Positions 1 to 5,974 of a DNA stretch of 10,857 nt are shown piece by piece. This DNA is from Acidobacteriota bacterium. GTDB taxonomy: Bacteria; Acidobacteriota; Blastocatellia; Pyrinomonadales; Pyrinomonadaceae. Where the stretch lies: the NCBI GenBank assembly GCA_003222835.1, contig QHXE01000065.1, forward strand, positions 1-10,857. Reading direction: 5' to 3'. Made by a program: the position numbers and the translations under genes. The stretch's first letter is position 1, and every line of letters starts with the position of its first letter. Below the pieces are notes generated by a model, which was not told the origin of the DNA, ran no database searches, and saw only the letters and a list, made by a program, of their open reading frames with translations.

Positions 1-604
1 CCTGCTTTACTTGAGTTCGGCTGTACGAATTCTTCAGTTGGCTGGAGAGCGGTGCAATGACCTGGACATCATCGCTCAGCACCATCACTTTCGTGGTTGC
101 CCGATTTAGCAGTTGCCGTAAGTCACTCACAACGATTGGTTCAACCTTTGACCCTTCAAAATACCTGATCGATGCGTCATTCAGATTCGAGACATACAGA
201 TCGTCCTGAATATAGAAGTGAACGGATAGCCGGCCGCTCAGGCTTAGCCGTTCTGTATAATCCAGCATTTGTGCTGCAACGCGAGGTTCTAAGGTCCAGT
301 GACGGTGAACGAATCCATTATTACGTTCCCGAATTAGAGCCCCCTCATAGCAGATTAAAGGTAATGTTGAACCGATCGAATCATATGCGTGCAGGGAAGA
401 TTGATACCGTCGACCGGTAGCGATAGCAACCGCAACCCCCCGGCGTTGGGCTGAATGAATGGCCGGCGCAATGGAATCCCGGATGCGATTCGATTCGTCC
501 ACAATCGTGCCGTCAATGTCGAGCACCAGCAAGCGGACTTCGGCGGACGTCTCCGAGGGCGCCATTTGGACTGCTAAGTCGTTGCGGTCCTTGTTTTCGT
601 TCAT
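1..604 (-). CDS. Cof-type HAD-IIB phosphatase, 3' end cut by window edge
   Basis: Reading the minus strand from ATG at 604 gives about 201 codons with no stop, so the gene runs off the left edge. HAD motif I is visible as LVLDIDGT (nucleophile Asp29, acid/base Asp31) and motif II as AIATGRR (Thr63). The order and spacing, followed by a segment like the Cof cap domain (YIQDDLYV) and a KVMVLSDD strand, fit the Cof/HAD-IIB family of sugar-phosphate and nucleotide/cofactor phosphatases, usually about 270 residues. Motifs III and IV would lie outside the window. A TAG directly precedes the ATG at 604, so this is the furthest start. An in-frame ATG at 565 (residue 14), closer to motif I, is a good alternative, and neither has a clear Shine-Dalgarno. 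The gene lies 363 bp downstream of the YcsI homologue, so it may not share its transcript. The substrate cannot be told. The family call is strong. Confidence 0.85.
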   Translation of the reverse strand, partial: MNENKDRNDLAVQMAPSETSAEVRLLVLDIDGTIVDESNRIRDSIAPAIHSAQRRGVAVAIATGRRYQSSLHAYDSIGSTLPLICYEGALIRERNNGFVHRHWTLEPRVAAQMLDYTERLSLSGRLSVHFYIQDDLYVSNLNDASIRYFEGSKVEPIVVSDLRQLLNRATTKVMVLSDDVQVIAPLSSQLKNSYSRTQVKQ

Positions 605-967
605 CTACGATTCACAAGATAAGCAGCTTCCCGACTCTGTTCGATCCGGAGGCTCACAGGCCCGTTCCGTCGAGTGGCTGAACTTAAACGGTTTAGCGCA
701 CAGCAGATCGATGTATTTCACTTGGCTTTGCCCAAAAAGTTAACGGGCGTGCGGCTATGCCGTCTAACGTGGGGAAGGCCTGGGGCCTTCGGCATGCTCG
801 ATAAATTCTATTTCGGGCTCCGTCCAGTCTCGGGGCGCCGCCCCGAATCTTGATGACACTGCACCGGAAGCGCACAGCGCTTCGCACATCAGACGGCAAA
901 GCCGAATCGCTGCTTCGCGCCCTTTTAGGCAAAGCTATTCCACATCGTCCTCCGCAAAATCATCGAA
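605..967. other. Intergenic gap between ycsI-like and HAD genes
   Basis: This 363-bp stretch lacks a convincing gene. Most of it is a palindromic element, described separately. The flanks at 605-724 and 936-967 show no recognisable terminator or promoter. A 79-codon minus-strand open frame (693-932) lies entirely over the palindrome, has a basic, low-complexity composition and is best treated as non-coding. Confidence 0.6.
725..935. repeat. 211-bp imperfect palindrome of triloop hairpins (MITE-like)
   Basis: The two ends are inverted copies. Positions 726-738 (GCTTTGCCCAAAA) match the reverse complement of 923-935 with one mismatch. Positions 752-776 (CGGCTATGCCGTCTAACGTG and following) match the reverse complement of 881-904 with only a few differences. 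Small perfect hairpins, all with three-base loops, sit inside: GGC-TTT-GCC (725-733), CGGC-TAT-GCCG (752-762), AAGGCC-TGG-GGCCTT (775-789), CGGGGC-GCC-GCCCCG (831-845), AAGCGC-ACA-GCGCTT (868-882) and CGGC-AAA-GCCG (894-904). They are arranged roughly symmetrically about position 830. No transposase is present and no target-site duplication was clear, so it would be a non-autonomous element or a structured non-coding repeat. The palindrome is directly visible; its nature is inferred. Confidence 0.7.
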
Positions 968-1786
968 TCAAAGAATCGCCAGGCTAGCGTTTAGCCAATC
1001 CGAAATCACCATTGAGCCCGGTTTGTGCGTGATGCAAAACGACGGGCGCGCACGCTCTACCGCAAGCTGCGCCGTGACTCCACAAGCCCAGAACACTGGG
1101 ATCTCATCTGGGCGCATCTGCGGTGGCTTCCCATTAAACAATGGCCTTTCCAGGTCGCTTATTCCGATCAGCTCAGGCGCACTGATATGGATGGGTGCGC
1201 CATGGACGCTCGGAAAGCGCGACGTGATCTGGATCGCCCTTACGGCCTGTGCGGGAACAAGCGGTCGCATCGTGACGATTATCTTTCCCGCAAACGCGCC
1301 GACCGAGAATGTGTCAATGTTGGTCTGATACATGACCACGTTGTCACCGCGAGCCACGTCACGCAGCGACACACCCGACTCCATCAGCGCATGCTCAAAG
1401 GAAAATGAACAACCCCAAACAAAAGCGACAAGATCGTCGCGCCACAGGTGTTTGATATCGGTCGGCTCCTCGACCACCTTACCATCGCGAAACACCGTGT
1501 AGCGCGGAACATCGGTACGAATGTCCAGGTCTTCACCCAGCATCGGCAGATAAGGATCGCCCACACCCCCGATGGCGATAAGCGGGCAGGCTTTCGGGTT
1601 GCGGTGGCAGTACGTAGCAAAGTCGAGCGCGTATTCCTGTGGCAGAATGCATAGGTTTCCCTGGACATACCCTTGGGAAAAACTGGATGTATATCCCGCA
1701 TACTGACCGGTGCGAAACAACAAGCGAGCCTCATGGGCGCTTAGAGACAGCGTTGCGGGCTCGGAGGCGGGAGGTGATGTGCTCAT
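968..1786 (-). CDS. ycsI: YcsI/DUF1445 (UPF0317) family putative hydro-lyase
   Basis: The 272-residue product matches the DUF1445/UPF0317 family along its whole length, and its size is normal for the family. Recognisable blocks in order are QGYVQGNLCILP (38-49), CHRNPKACPL (60-69), LDIRTDVPRY (87-96), WGCSFSFEHAL (124-134), FAGKIIVTMRPL (165-176), HGAPIHI (195-201), IPVFWACGVTAQ (229-240) and HKPGSMVISDW (254-264). The family includes Bacillus YcsI and a domain found in the mammalian D-glutamate cyclase protein. The bacterial members are annotated as hydro-lyases and often lie near 5-oxoproline genes, but none of those neighbours is here. The exact reaction is not established by the sequence. 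It is predicted to be cytosolic, with no signal peptide. It starts 56 bp after the PRTase-like gene upstream and may be co-transcribed with it. The ATG at 1786 lacks an obvious Shine-Dalgarno but fits the family N-terminus. Confidence 0.93.
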   Translation of the reverse strand: MSTSPPASEPATLSLSAHEARLLFRTGQYAGYTSSFSQGYVQGNLCILPQEYALDFATYCHRNPKACPLIAIGGVGDPYLPMLGEDLDIRTDVPRYTVFRDGKVVEEPTDIKHLWRDDLVAFVWGCSFSFEHALMESGVSLRDVARGDNVVMYQTNIDTFSVGAFAGKIIVTMRPLVPAQAVRAIQITSRFPSVHGAPIHISAPELIGISDLERPLFNGKPPQMRPDEIPVFWACGVTAQLAVERARPSFCITHKPGSMVISDWLNASLAIL

Positions 1787-1842
1787 AGCGTAGTCGTCTG
1801 GGAAAAATTCCTGGTGATGTTATCTTTCAGGTTCTTCATGTT

Positions 1843-2796
1843 CTAGCCTACACATCTCTTTAGCAAATCGATCTTCTCCTTAAAATAGTCCCCGCTAAAT
1901 CGCCCCTCAGCCGTGGCGAGCTCAAGGATCGTCTGCTTCCGGCCCACGTCGAGTATCTGAAACAGCTTTGCCAGCTTGGACAATTCATAGGACAACAATC
2001 GAGTTATGCACCTTGATGTGTATTCCAGGTTGTGCGTTGCAAGAAGATCGGCGAACTCCTCAAAGCTGGCGAGGCTGGACTGATTAATTGCGTATTCAAT
2101 TTCTGGTTCAGCTTCAGCAATTTCTCGGTCGATCGCCAGAATATAGAGCCAGCAAATCTGTGGCGGATCCACTTTGGCAAAGCCCTGCTGCATGTAGCGC
2201 TGCTGCGTCCCGGTAACTTTGATATCGTTCACGAAAAGAATTGATCGTCCGCGAAAGTCGCGCGGTTCGATTAATGGCTCGGGCGACTGCTCGTAAAGCT
2301 GGGTTCTTTCTTGCTGCGTAAACCTGCTGTAATTGTGGTACTTATTCAGGGACTCCGAATCCTTAATCTCCAAGTCATCTGTTCCGACACGAAGATGTAC
2401 GAGGGACAGCGTGATGGAGTCTGGCAGCTTGTTCTTTAGATCTTCGTAAATATACGAACACAACAAATTGGGAGCCCCTGGGAGAACGTTGTAAGCTGGG
2501 CCTGTCATGACCCAATCAGTGGGTCCCGGAAGAGATTGCGTGATGATGTCCTCTGCCAGTCGTGACAGTTGAGCACCATAATAGTCGACGCTTTCAGTGA
2601 CCCCCAATTTTAGACGCGGGTAATGGCCGAAAAAGTCATCGCTATAGTCGATCGGCAACTTCTCTATTATGCGGAGCGAACGGAGTGACGTTTGTTGGGT
2701 GGTCGTCAGGTTCTCTCTCCCTACCTGAATAAAACGCCTTCGCATTCCATTGATCGGCCAATAATAGTCGGCAACCTTGAGTGCAGATATCGCCAC
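1843..2796 (-). CDS. Phosphoribosyltransferase-like protein, paralogue 1
   Basis: The 317-residue protein carries a type I phosphoribosyltransferase signature, ILFVNDIKVTGTQ (about 186-198), the hydrophobic strand plus PRPP-binding loop. The first acidic residue of the usual DD pair is Asn (N190-D191). A conserved block FGHYPRLKLGVTESV (56-70) precedes a WVMTGPAY segment (95-102), and a helical C-terminal region follows the loop. It is clearly paralogous to the gene at 3113-4003: FGxYPxxKLGVTxSV, RPILFVND/RSILFVND and VTGxQQ are shared. I infer membership near the ComF-like PRTases found in ter-associated biosynthetic modules; the substrate is unknown. The furthest in-frame start is a GTG at 2796 with no Shine-Dalgarno. 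The ATG at 2745 (residue 18) is an equally reasonable start, because the first 17 residues have no counterpart in the paralogue. This gene looks more A+T-rich than the peptidase gene to its right. Confidence 0.75.
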   Translation of the reverse strand: MAISALKVADYYWPINGMRRRFIQVGRENLTTTQQTSLRSLRIIEKLPIDYSDDFFGHYPRLKLGVTESVDYYGAQLSRLAEDIITQSLPGPTDWVMTGPAYNVLPGAPNLLCSYIYEDLKNKLPDSITLSLVHLRVGTDDLEIKDSESLNKYHNYSRFTQQERTQLYEQSPEPLIEPRDFRGRSILFVNDIKVTGTQQRYMQQGFAKVDPPQICWLYILAIDREIAEAEPEIEYAINQSSLASFEEFADLLATHNLEYTSRCITRLLSYELSKLAKLFQILDVGRKQTILELATAEGRFSGDYFKEKIDLLKRCVG

Positions 2797-3112
2797 ATTC
2801 TGGAGTCCGAGATAAACGCCATCGGGCTTTTAAATGGCATCATACGCGCACACTGACTCCGAGCACAATCTATTGGTCGTGATGGTCGTGATATAGAATA
2901 GATGCCCGTAGTGTCGTTCGCTATCGGATATCTCTCCGATCAAGCTGGTTCCCATAAACGATCCGGAAAGGCAATGGACGACCGTGCGTTATCACCGTTG
3001 GCAATTCTACATCCACATCCTTTTTCCAAGTAGTAGATCAGTTTGAAGAGTGGCAGGGGCGTCCCGCCCGTGAATCGCGCGCAAGATGCGCGTGCCACCA
3101 TCAAACTGACCA
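2797..3112. other. Intergenic gap between the two PRTase paralogues
   Basis: The 316-bp gap holds a REP-like palindrome at its right end (described separately) and a possible 41-codon open frame (2830-2955, minus). It also has a perfect 9-bp tandem duplication (TGGTCGTGA at 2874-2882 and 2883-2891) and a small inverted repeat ATCGGA/TCCGAT (2923-2928 and 2935-2940). No T-run terminator and no convincing promoter were seen. Whether the two paralogues form one transcript is therefore open. Confidence 0.5.
2830..2955 (-). CDS. Doubtful small ORF in frame with PRTase paralogue 1
   Basis: A 41-residue frame opens at ATG 2955 (begins MGTSLIGEISDS, ends VCAYDAI) and stops at TAA 2830-2832. It is in the same frame as the PRTase gene, whose GTG start is 33 bp further on, and no further stop lies between. 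The composition (RHYGHLFYITTI) looks protein-like, but I recognise no family and there is no Shine-Dalgarno. It could be a tiny gene, a remnant of an older gene, or an N-terminal extension broken by one nonsense codon. The second paralogue has no equivalent segment, which argues against the extension reading. Confidence 0.2.
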   Translation of the reverse strand: MGTSLIGEISDSERHYGHLFYITTITTNRLCSESVCAYDAI

Positions 3113-3116
3113 CTAC
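3032..3116. repeat. REPIN-like double-hairpin palindrome
   Basis: The core runs from GTGGCA (3050-3055) to its inverse TGCCAC (3093-3098). Between them are two hairpins in tandem: GGGCG-TCC-CGCCC (3057-3069) and GCGC-AAGAT-GCGC (3081-3092 area). The inverted symmetry continues outward through ATCAGTTTGA (3037-3046) and TCAAACTGAC (3101-3110). This layout, two short G/C hairpins bounded by GTGGCA/TGCCAC, resembles the dispersed REP/REPIN family with GGCATCTTGCC and GGGCGGGACGCCC cores seen in many environmental bacteria. It extends across the stop codon of the adjoining PRTase gene (TAG, 3113-3115). An open frame on the minus strand through it (3007-3213) is a by-product of the repeat. Confidence 0.75.
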
Positions 3117-4003
3117 CTTCTTCCATCATGCCTGGCCAGAGTAGTTCTTTCTGTTTCGTATGACCTGACGAGTTGCATCTGCTCCTGGAAACCGTCCAGA
3201 TTTTGAAAACCATTCAATATCGCTAGTTCCAGCAATCGTGTTCTGCGCTTCCCATTGAGTGCCCGCAGGACTTGGTCAAGTTCCGCGATGCTCAAGTGCA
3301 TCAGCCGTTGCACGCATTTGCCAGTGAATTGAATTTGTTCGCGGGACACCATTCGTAAAAGATCCTCGAACGCGGCGAAGTTGATTTGCCATTCTATGTT
3401 GGGCTTCGTCCTACCTATTTCCGGATCGACGACGATTACATACAGCCACCTGACGCAGGCAGCTTTGGCACGCTCAAAGTACTTTTGCATTGCCTGTTGT
3501 TGTGCGCCAGTGACGCACATGTCGTTGACGAACAAAATTGGGCGTCCGTGAAAATCAGCGTTACGAACCATGCGCCGGCGTGATCGCTCGCGTTCGGTCA
3601 CGCGATCGGCAAAGTCCAGTTTTGCATAGTCCTGCGACTTGGTCGGATCTTTCCAATCGATCGAGGCGGTCGACTCACTATCGTGCTGGATATCGATCAG
3701 GGAAAGCTCTTTGGAAGCGCGCATGTCTCGCTCCCGCAGGTACAAATCAAACAACTCCCAACACAATAAGTTGGCGGCGGCCGGTGTCTGGGCCGTGATC
3801 GCCGGCGCCGTCAATATCCAGCCGGTATGTTCCGAGTCACTTCCGATTAGCCTCTGCACCAGCGGAAGCAGCAACCGGGCGTAATGGCGGACGCTCTTGG
3901 TGACTCCAAGTTTGAAAGCGGGGTACTCTCCGAAAATCGCATCGCTCGGAGCAATCGGAATTTCGCTGACGCAGTGCAAGCAAGTGATATCGGTGCCGTT
4001 CAT
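3113..4003 (-). CDS. Phosphoribosyltransferase-like protein, paralogue 2
   Basis: This 296-residue protein is paralogous to the product of 1843-2796. Shared features in order are FGEYPAFKLGVTKSV (24-38), a WILTAPAI segment (62-69), the PRPP-loop signature ILFVNDMCVTGAQQ (156-169) with Asn-Asp in place of the canonical acidic pair, WLYVIVVDPEIG (186-197), and a C-terminal helical part (KCVQRLM, TRLLELAIL). Catalysis of a PRPP-dependent transfer is inferred from the loop; nothing in the sequence gives the acceptor. The ATG at 4003 is fixed by an immediately preceding in-frame TAG, and GGAG stands three bases before the start codon. The last dozen residues, rich in Arg, have no counterpart in the paralogue, and the stop codon lies inside a REP-like palindrome. 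An intrinsic terminator ends only 27 bp upstream of the start, so its promoter must be very close, or it depends on readthrough. Confidence 0.75.
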   Translation of the reverse strand: MNGTDITCLHCVSEIPIAPSDAIFGEYPAFKLGVTKSVRHYARLLLPLVQRLIGSDSEHTGWILTAPAITAQTPAAANLLCWELFDLYLRERDMRASKELSLIDIQHDSESTASIDWKDPTKSQDYAKLDFADRVTERERSRRRMVRNADFHGRPILFVNDMCVTGAQQQAMQKYFERAKAACVRWLYVIVVDPEIGRTKPNIEWQINFAAFEDLLRMVSREQIQFTGKCVQRLMHLSIAELDQVLRALNGKRRTRLLELAILNGFQNLDGFQEQMQLVRSYETERTTLARHDGRR

Positions 4004-4030
4004 CTACTCCAGCGAATTCGGTGTGGTCAT

Positions 4031-4066
4031 TAAAAAAACTCGGGAGCACGGTGCGCGTGTGCTCCC
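4031..4066 (-). terminator. Intrinsic terminator after the heme lipoprotein gene
   Basis: On the minus strand a perfect 8-bp stem GGGAGCAC/GTGCTCCC with a 9-base loop is followed by GAG and seven T residues. It sits 24 bp past the stop codon of the cytochrome-like gene (4091-5878), where a rho-independent terminator is expected, and separates it from the PRTase-like gene that begins at 4003. Confidence 0.88.
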
Positions 4067-4090
4067 AAGCCGGTTGGGCTTCGTACGTTG

Positions 4091-5878
4091 CTAGTATCTA
4101 AAGTTCGGGTTGCGGTGGATCAACGCTCGCCTCGCGCCCGCATTTCTTATCGCTTCCTCTAGCGTATTAGCATTGTTCTGGATCGTATCCACATTGAACC
4201 CTTGTTGGCCGGTACTCAGAAGGAAGCTGAAATCTCCGCCCTGTCCCTGCGCTGCGCCATGACAGCCCATGCAGCCGCCCATTGAATATTCGGCGCCACT
4301 CGCTGTGTCATTTACATTCAATTTGTTCCTTACGTTCGGTTCCGGCTCGAAGCTGGGATTTGGACTCAAACCGCCGCGGAACAGTTGAATGCCCGCCTGA
4401 CTGCTTTCGACGACTATGTTCGCCAGATAATAGTCCTTCGTGGTTTCATCGCTGGTCGGTATTGCCTGCACGCCCGTCAGCCGGTAGTACTGCCAAACGA
4501 AGTTATTGCCCAGACCCAGAGCGTTGATCAAGTCCATTACCTGCTTATTGACGCTAGTGACGTCATCGTTCCCTGTCGGTGGTAGAGTTACGGGAATCTG
4601 GATCGGGGGTGCGGGCGGCGTCGACGTCGTCACCTTGCCCGGCTCCGGATAGAAACCTGTGCCGTTCGGCGACGTGTACTGTTTACCGTTCGGCCAGGCC
4701 AACGGCTTGTTTACGTCAAACACTCGTGTGGGATTTGTGGTGGCGGTGAAAGTCGAAGGATTCTGCTGGGGACTCGGTTGGGTGCCGGGCGCCGAATAAC
4801 CCTTCGGATCCACAGCAAAATAATAAGCACCGTACTGGTATCCCAGTGGTGTGGGCAGGGGTGTCGGTGTTGCCGGTGGTGGCTGATCCAGGCCCGGGTA
4901 TATCGTTTGGAAGTAGACGCCTGTTTGCTTGTTGGTTACTTGATTCACGTAATCATCCACTTGCTCAAAAGTAGCGAAGATAAAGCTGGGATAGTTTTTC
5001 GTCTTGTGAATTATGTGCAGCCCGATTAGCGCATACTGTCCGTTTTGTGCCACCGGATTGTCGATTGTTCCGCTATAAGTGATGACGTTGGCGACGTGGT
5101 AGCGGTACAGTTGGCTCGGGTCAATACTGGCGACGGGCCGCCAGGCTGCCTTGATTTCGATCGAGCCGTCATAAAGGTTTGCGGTTTTCGGCAGGGGAAA
5201 GTTGTTCGCGACGTACTGATTTTCCAACTGGTTGGCCTTCGCTTCGAACAGCACCTCGAACGCTTGCCCATTTACCGGAAAAAACAAATTGTTCTGAAAG
5301 ATCTGACTGGCCTCATCCAGGTTATTGAACAATGTGTAGTCGGCGCCGGGGGACGGTGAGGGCTGCGGAGTGTAGACGTACGTAGGAATTGAGTCCCATG
5401 GTTGTGGAGGCAGCACCCCTGGAGTTGGCGACGCGGTGGGGTTCGCCGGAAACAGCTCAGAGCGATGATGATACGTCTCCCAGACTAAGGGATACGTCGA
5501 ACCCGATCCTCCCATTACCGAACTGAATGAGCCTCCAGGCACGCCGCGTGTCGGACTTGGCTTGTTCGGCGAAACGAGCGCGACAAACTCGAGCCAAGCG
5601 AATTTGGCTGCTTGCGCGTGATCGATCACGTTGTTCGCAGACCGATAAAGATCGCTCGGTATTAGAGGTGTCGTCGTGGTCAAGTCGGCTTGCGTAATTT
5701 GCGTCGACTCAGTGACCGGGGGGCCGAAAATATTTGGCGGCACGTTCTCCTGTCTGAGCGCCGATGATACGGGGCGAGAAGGCGCGTTGTATGGAGCCGT
5801 TGAAGGCCGGGAGCAAGAGATAGCTACAGCGGCAACAAATAATCCAATAGCCAAAAGCGTAGTTAGTTTTGTCTTCAT
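4091..5878 (-). CDS. Secreted lipoprotein with one c-type heme motif
   Basis: The 595-residue product begins with a lipoprotein signal: MKTK, a hydrophobic core (about residues 5-20) and the lipobox AISC, with Cys22 as the acylation site, so it should be anchored in a membrane and face outward. One c-type heme attachment motif, CMGCH (536-540), lies 55 residues from the C-terminus in the context YSMGGCMGCHG, followed by GGDFSFLL. Pro/Thr/Ser-rich segments (near PTASPTPG, PQPSPSPG and PATPTPLPTP) look like flexible linkers or surface loops. The body before the heme motif resembles large single-heme proteins annotated as cytochrome family; I recognise no enzyme signature in it. Its role is probably electron transfer or heme-based sensing outside the cytoplasm. 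It lies 96 bp downstream of the NIS synthetase homologue in the same direction and ends at a strong terminator, so it may be the last gene of that transcript. Confidence 0.85.
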   Translation of the reverse strand: MKTKLTTLLAIGLFVAAVAISCSRPSTAPYNAPSRPVSSALRQENVPPNIFGPPVTESTQITQADLTTTTPLIPSDLYRSANNVIDHAQAAKFAWLEFVALVSPNKPSPTRGVPGGSFSSVMGGSGSTYPLVWETYHHRSELFPANPTASPTPGVLPPQPWDSIPTYVYTPQPSPSPGADYTLFNNLDEASQIFQNNLFFPVNGQAFEVLFEAKANQLENQYVANNFPLPKTANLYDGSIEIKAAWRPVASIDPSQLYRYHVANVITYSGTIDNPVAQNGQYALIGLHIIHKTKNYPSFIFATFEQVDDYVNQVTNKQTGVYFQTIYPGLDQPPPATPTPLPTPLGYQYGAYYFAVDPKGYSAPGTQPSPQQNPSTFTATTNPTRVFDVNKPLAWPNGKQYTSPNGTGFYPEPGKVTTSTPPAPPIQIPVTLPPTGNDDVTSVNKQVMDLINALGLGNNFVWQYYRLTGVQAIPTSDETTKDYYLANIVVESSQAGIQLFRGGLSPNPSFEPEPNVRNKLNVNDTASGAEYSMGGCMGCHGAAQGQGGDFSFLLSTGQQGFNVDTIQNNANTLEEAIRNAGARRALIHRNPNFRY

Positions 5879-5974
5879 TTGCGCATTCTTTTCCAGTCAT
5901 AGTGAGAAATACAAGTGTCGATTTGGTGTCGATCTGGTGACGCTCGGCGAGCGCGAGGTAACTGCTTCACACTA

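Noticed and set aside
770..835. Minus-strand peptide reading DWTEPEIEFIEHAEG before a TAG
   Set aside because: It has no start codon, lies inside the palindrome and could not be tied to a family; probably chance or a feature of the repeat.
693..932. 79-codon minus-strand open frame
   Set aside because: It is wholly contained in the palindromic element, has a biased basic composition and no family resemblance.
725..935. Integron attC recombination site
   Set aside because: GTCTAAC at 762-768 fits the RYYYAAC core, but no GTTRRRY partner sits at the other end, and no integrase or cassette arrangement is present.
1025..1408. 127-codon plus-strand open frame
   Set aside because: It is antisense to the well-conserved YcsI-like gene, and its composition follows from the opposite strand.
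2870..2895. Short direct repeats as a CRISPR or iteron array
   Set aside because: There are only two copies of a 9-bp unit, directly adjacent, with no spacers or further units.
3007..3213. 68-codon minus-strand open frame
   Set aside because: It overlaps the end of PRTase paralogue 2 in another frame and runs through the REP-like palindrome, whose translation is a known source of false proteins.
5941..5953. Hairpin CGCTC-GGC-GAGCG after the NIS gene as a terminator
   Set aside because: The stem is only 5 bp and no T-run follows on the minus strand, so the lipoprotein gene could still be on the same transcript.
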